64,000 nucleotides of DNA from Zygnema cylindricum (lineage: Eukaryota > Streptophyta > Zygnematophyceae > Zygnematales > Zygnemataceae): positions 307,119 to 371,118 of the forward strand of contig JBBHKE010002863.1 in the NCBI GenBank assembly GCA_037447655.1, read 5' to 3'. How positions within the stretch are numbered: position 1 is the stretch's first letter; the number at the start of each line of letters is the position of its first letter. Below are positions 60,290-64,000 of this stretch, one piece after another. A program made the position numbers and the translations under genes. The notes under the pieces were generated by a model. That model did not search any database and was not told where the DNA came from. It saw only the letters and a program-made list of their open reading frames with translations.

Positions 60290-62202
60290 CGAACCAAAAC
60301 AAACTGTGAAATTTCTCCGAACCAAAACAATCTGCTAGATTTCTCCGATCCAAATCAAACTGTTAGATTAACCAAAACAAACTGTTAGATTTCTCCGAAC
60401 CAAAACAAATTGTTAGATTTCTCCAAACCAAATCAAACTGCTAGATTTATCCAAACCAAAACAAACTGTTAGATTTCTCCAAACCAAATCAAACTGTTAG
60501 ATTTCTCCGAACCAAATCAAACTGTTAGATTTCACCGAACCAAATCAAACTGTTAGATTTCTCCAAACCGAATCAAACTGTTAGATTTCTCCGACTAAAA
60601 CAAACTGTTAGATTTCTCCGAACCAAAACAAACTGTTAGATTTCTCCGAACCAAAACAAACTGTTAGATTTCTCCGAACAAAAACAAATTGTTAGATTTC
60701 TCCGAACCAAAACAAACTGCTAGATTTCTCTGAACCAAATCAAACTATTAGATTTCTCCAAACCAAATCAAATTGTTAGATTTCTCCGAACCAAAACAAA
60801 CTGCTAGATTTCTCTGAACCAAATCAAACTGTTAGATTTCTCCAAACCAAATCAAACTGTTAGATTTCTCCAAACCAAATAAAACTGTTAGATTTCTCCG
60901 AACTAAATCAAATCAAACTGTTAGATTTCTCCAACCAAATCAAACTGTTAGATTTCTCCAAACCAAATCAAACTGTTAGATTTCTCCGAACCAAATCAAA
61001 CTGTTTGATTTCTCCGAACCAAATCAAACTGTTAGATTTCTCTGAACCAAAACAAAATGTTAGATTTCTCCGAACCAAAACAAATTGTTAGATTTCTCCG
61101 AACCAAAACAAACCGTTAGATTTCTGCGAACCAAACCAAACTGTTAGATTTCTCCGAACCAAAACAAATTGTTAGATTTCTCCGAACCAAAACAAATTGT
61201 TAGATTTCTCCGAACCAAAACAAACTGTTAGATTTCTCCGAACCAAAACAAACTATTAGATTTCTCTGAACCAAAACAAACTGCTAGATTTCTCCAACCA
61301 AAACAAACTGTTAGATTTCTCCGAACCAAAACAAACTCTTAGATTTCTCCAAACCAAATCAAACTGTTAGATTTCTCCAAACCGAATCAAACTGTTAGAT
61401 TTCTCCGACTAAAACAAACTGTTAGATTTCTCCGAACCAAAACAAACTGCTAGATTTCTCTGAACAAAAACAAACTGTTAGATTTCTCCGAACCAAAACA
61501 AATTGTTAGATTTCTCCGAACCAAAACAAATTGCTAGATTTCTCTGAACCAAATCAAACTGTTAGATTTCTCCAAACCAAATCAAACTGTTAGATTTCTC
61601 CAAACCAAATCAAACTGCAAGATTTCTCCGGAACAAAACAAACTGATAGATTTATCAGAACCAAAACAAACTCTAAGATTTATCCGAACCAAGTCAAACT
61701 ATTAGATTTCTCCGAACCAAATCAAACTGTTAGATTTCTGCGAACAAAAACAAACGATTAGATTTCTCTGAACCAAAACAAACTGTTAGATTTCTCTAAA
61801 CCAAAACAAACTGTTAGATTTCTCCAACCAAAAGAAATTGTTAGATTTATCTGAACAAAATCATACTGTTAAATTTCTCCAAACCAAAACAAACTGTTAG
61901 ATTTCTCCGAACCAAAACAAACTGTTAGATTTCTCCGAACCAAATCAAACTGCTAGATTTATCCAAACCAAAACAAACTGTTAGATTTCTTCGAACCAAA
62001 TCAAACGGTTAGATTTCTCCGAACCAAAACAAACTGTTAGATTTCTCTGAACCAAAATAAGCTGCTAGATTTCTCCGAACCAAATCAAACTGTTAGATTT
62101 CTCCAAACCAAATCAAAGTGTTAGATTTCTCCAAACCAAATCAAACTGTTAGATTTCTCCGAACCAAAACAAACTGTTAGATTTCTCCGAACCAAATCAA
62201 AC
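60290..62202. repeat. 28-bp minisatellite, long array (about 68 units)
   Basis: Unit AACCAAATCAAACTGTTAG followed by ATTTCTCCG, with variants AACCAAAAC and CTGCTAG. About 1.9 kb divided by 28 bp gives about 68 units. Units are directly adjacent, with no spacers. Higher-order repetition is suggested by a run of variants near 60,540-60,700 that recurs near 61,360-61,500. Confidence 0.9.
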
Positions 62203-63042
62203 TGTTGTTCTGTGGATACTACACCCACTGAAGATGAAGATGATGCAGGAGTAGTCATCACAGAGTTAAAACAAGCAAGAAGCTCTCACAGATGATCAGA
62301 AAAACATACAATTTTGGAACACAGCCAAAGACAATTTAGGCAACCGAATGGCCTACAAATCTGCCACGATGTAGAAAATACAAAAAAGAACACAAGTGCA
62401 AATTTACACAGAAATCTGCAAACATATCTGAGAAATACTCTTTGTCAAAGATATCAAAATGCTAAAGTATAATTTGATACAACAAGTTCCTAACTTCTGA
62501 AATGGTTAAGTCATACTCTTATACCTAAAAGATCTAACCATCTGAAAGCTAATAGCCACTCACTAACCTAACCAAGGTAAGAAGGCATATCAGCCATGCA
62601 TCCATAATATCTACATGAACTAAGGAAGATACCTGAATATGTCAAGGTAAGTCATACAGAATGAATCTGAACTGAGTGCTTAATCAAACAAAAACACGCA
62701 TGTGTACAAAACAAGGATATGTTACGTCACACCGTAATCTACAAAACACGTCGGATAATCATAGACGTGGTCACGGTTAATCAGCGTTCGTCAGTAGCAA
62801 ATTTGCGCCGTCCATCTTTTAGAAGTTTCATCCAAGATGACACTTTGTGTGACACCTCGGTCTTCCGGTGAATCTGAGTCGTAGAACCGAGTCTATGGGA
62901 GTGTCTCATCTCAGTTCGTTGACGCGTGTCCCGCTAATAAGATACACAGTGTACTCTCTCGCTGTTCACGTCACACTTATTCTGGTACATATTGAAATAT
63001 TGAACCAGGCTTCCACAAAATGAACCAAGTACCCAGAAGACA
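62203..63042 (-). mobile_element. 3' LTR of a further copia element (840 bp)
   Basis: Starts TGTTGTTCTGTGGATACTAC inside the minisatellite unit and ends ACCCAGAAGACA (TG...CA). On the minus strand it follows a purine tract (GAGGGGAG) downstream of the RNase H end. Several words in order match LTR X (AAGTTCCTA, GGCATATCAGCC, TCAAGGTAAGTCA), indicating related families. Confidence 0.7.
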
Positions 63043-63114
63043 CTCCCCTCACATAGGAGGCTTACTGAGGACTAAAGCTTTCAAAACAACACTCCTCTAA
63101 AGCTTTAGACTCTA

Positions 63115-64000
63115 CTAGCCACTAAGACCACATGCCTCTCTACAAAATTTTAATTTTGGTGCAAACAAGGGTTTTGTCATCATATGTGCCAGCATTTCCT
63201 CATCAGGTAAGTAGCTAAGCTTCAGAATTCTAGCCATCACCTTTTCTCTCACAAAGTGTAATTTAATATCAATATGTTTACTTTTGAAGTGATGACTTGG
63301 ATGAGAAGCAATAGCAATAGCAGTTTGAATGTCACAACATAGGACTTGAGGACCTGACTGCATAAATTTCAGTTCTTGTAAAAGAGATTTTACCCAAAGA
63401 AGTTCTTTAACAGCTGAGCTGGCTACCATATATTCAGCTTCCATGGTTGATTGAGCAGTCACCTTTTGAAGCTTGGTGGTCCAACAGCAAGTACCATCAT
63501 CGATCTTCAAAATGAATCTAGTGGTAGAGCATCGGCTTGGCATGTCACCATAACTCGCATCATCTAGGTGCTAATTTTCACTTCATCTCCTTTGAGAGAA
63601 AGTCTGATATCCGGTGTTCCTGCAAGGTATCTGAGAACTCGTTTTGCTGCCTCCCAATCTGATTTTTTCGGGTTCTAAAGGCTTCAGCTCAGAGCTCCAA
63701 CTGCCGCTGCAATGTCAAACGCGTGCAGTTCATGAAATTGATAAGACTCCCAACAACTTGTTTGTAAGGAATTGTGGACATGAACTCTGACTCCTCTGGT
63801 TCAATGTCATCCTCGAGTAGCATTCCTTGATCTGTCTTCTTTCCTTCCACTTTTTGCCTAAACTCCATAGGGGTGGCACTCCCCTTTGCCTCTACCATGC
63901 CAAATCTTTCAAGAACATTAGCAATGGCCTCTCTCTGAGTGAGATAAATTACCTTCTAATTCCTATCTCTCTCTACCTCAATGCCTAAGATATACTTCGC
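63115..64000 (-). pseudogene. Copia RT C-terminus and RNase H, partial at window edge
   Basis: A 142-codon minus-strand frame (63,115-63,543) covers RNase H: DDGTCCWTTKLQKVTAQST, MEAEYMVASSAVKELLWVKS, CCDIQTAIAIASHPSHHFKS and the end CREACGLSG. Upstream, 63,689-63,898 has SATPMEFRQKVEGK and KQVVGSLINFMNCTRLT, as in the middle of element E pol. A frame break lies between them. The element continues beyond 64,000. It is closest to element E. Confidence 0.8.

Noticed and set aside
60290-62202. CRISPR-like array of 28-bp repeats
   Set aside because: Repeat units are directly contiguous with no unique spacers and no cas genes. The surroundings are eukaryotic. It is a minisatellite.

Overview
The window looks like a repeat-rich nuclear segment of a land plant. 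Three spliced genes with canonical GT-AG introns belong to plant families: a U-box/ARM protein, a NATA1-like GNAT acetyltransferase and an MS2-type plastid fatty acyl reductase. Almost everything else is decayed Ty1/copia DNA, non-autonomous DNA transposons, minisatellites and low-complexity DNA. I cannot name the species. A non-seed plant is possible, but that is a guess. A run of 10 N at 38,541-38,550 is an assembly gap.

Layout. 1-7.6 kb: AT-rich intergenic DNA with a divergent ~120-bp tandem repeat, a pair of back-to-back inverted-repeat elements and short dispersed repeats, but no recognisable gene. 7.6-10.0 kb (+): U-box/ARM gene with a small last exon that single-frame reading misses. 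12.6-14.3 kb: two inverted, frameshifted fragments of the 3' end of a non-LTR-type reverse transcriptase ORF. 15.5-17.2 kb (-): complete four-exon GNAT gene. 18.0-18.7 kb: another inverted-repeat element. 18.9-26.0 kb: a copia element (E) in permuted order (gag, LTR, pol), interrupted in its protease by a second LTR type (X) whose 5-bp target duplication can still be read. 26.8-30.5 kb (+): decayed copia pieces. 32.0-41.1 kb (-): a rearranged copia element (C) with two LTRs and a primer-binding site matching the anticodon arm of initiator tRNA-Met. It also has a duplicated zinc-knuckle/protease segment and an inverted LTR scrap. 42.1-46.5 kb: a cluster of small inverted-repeat elements plus copy 1 of a large repeat (H). 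47.3-55.5 kb (+): fatty acyl reductase gene, nine exons found, one conserved C-terminal exon not found. 56.9-62.2 kb: degenerate CCACTCACT repeat, an H fragment, and inverted H copy 2 with a long AT microsatellite and a ~1.9-kb array of a 28-bp unit. 62.2-64.0 kb (-): copia LTR and RNase H end of a further element.

The three host genes are unrelated in function (ubiquitin ligation, amine acetylation, sporopollenin or wax lipid reduction) and show no sign of acting together. No prokaryotic-type operon, CRISPR array or defence system is present. The most informative features are structural: the permuted nested copia element, the half-tRNA primer site, the inverted H repeats around the acyl reductase gene, and the inverted-repeat element family.
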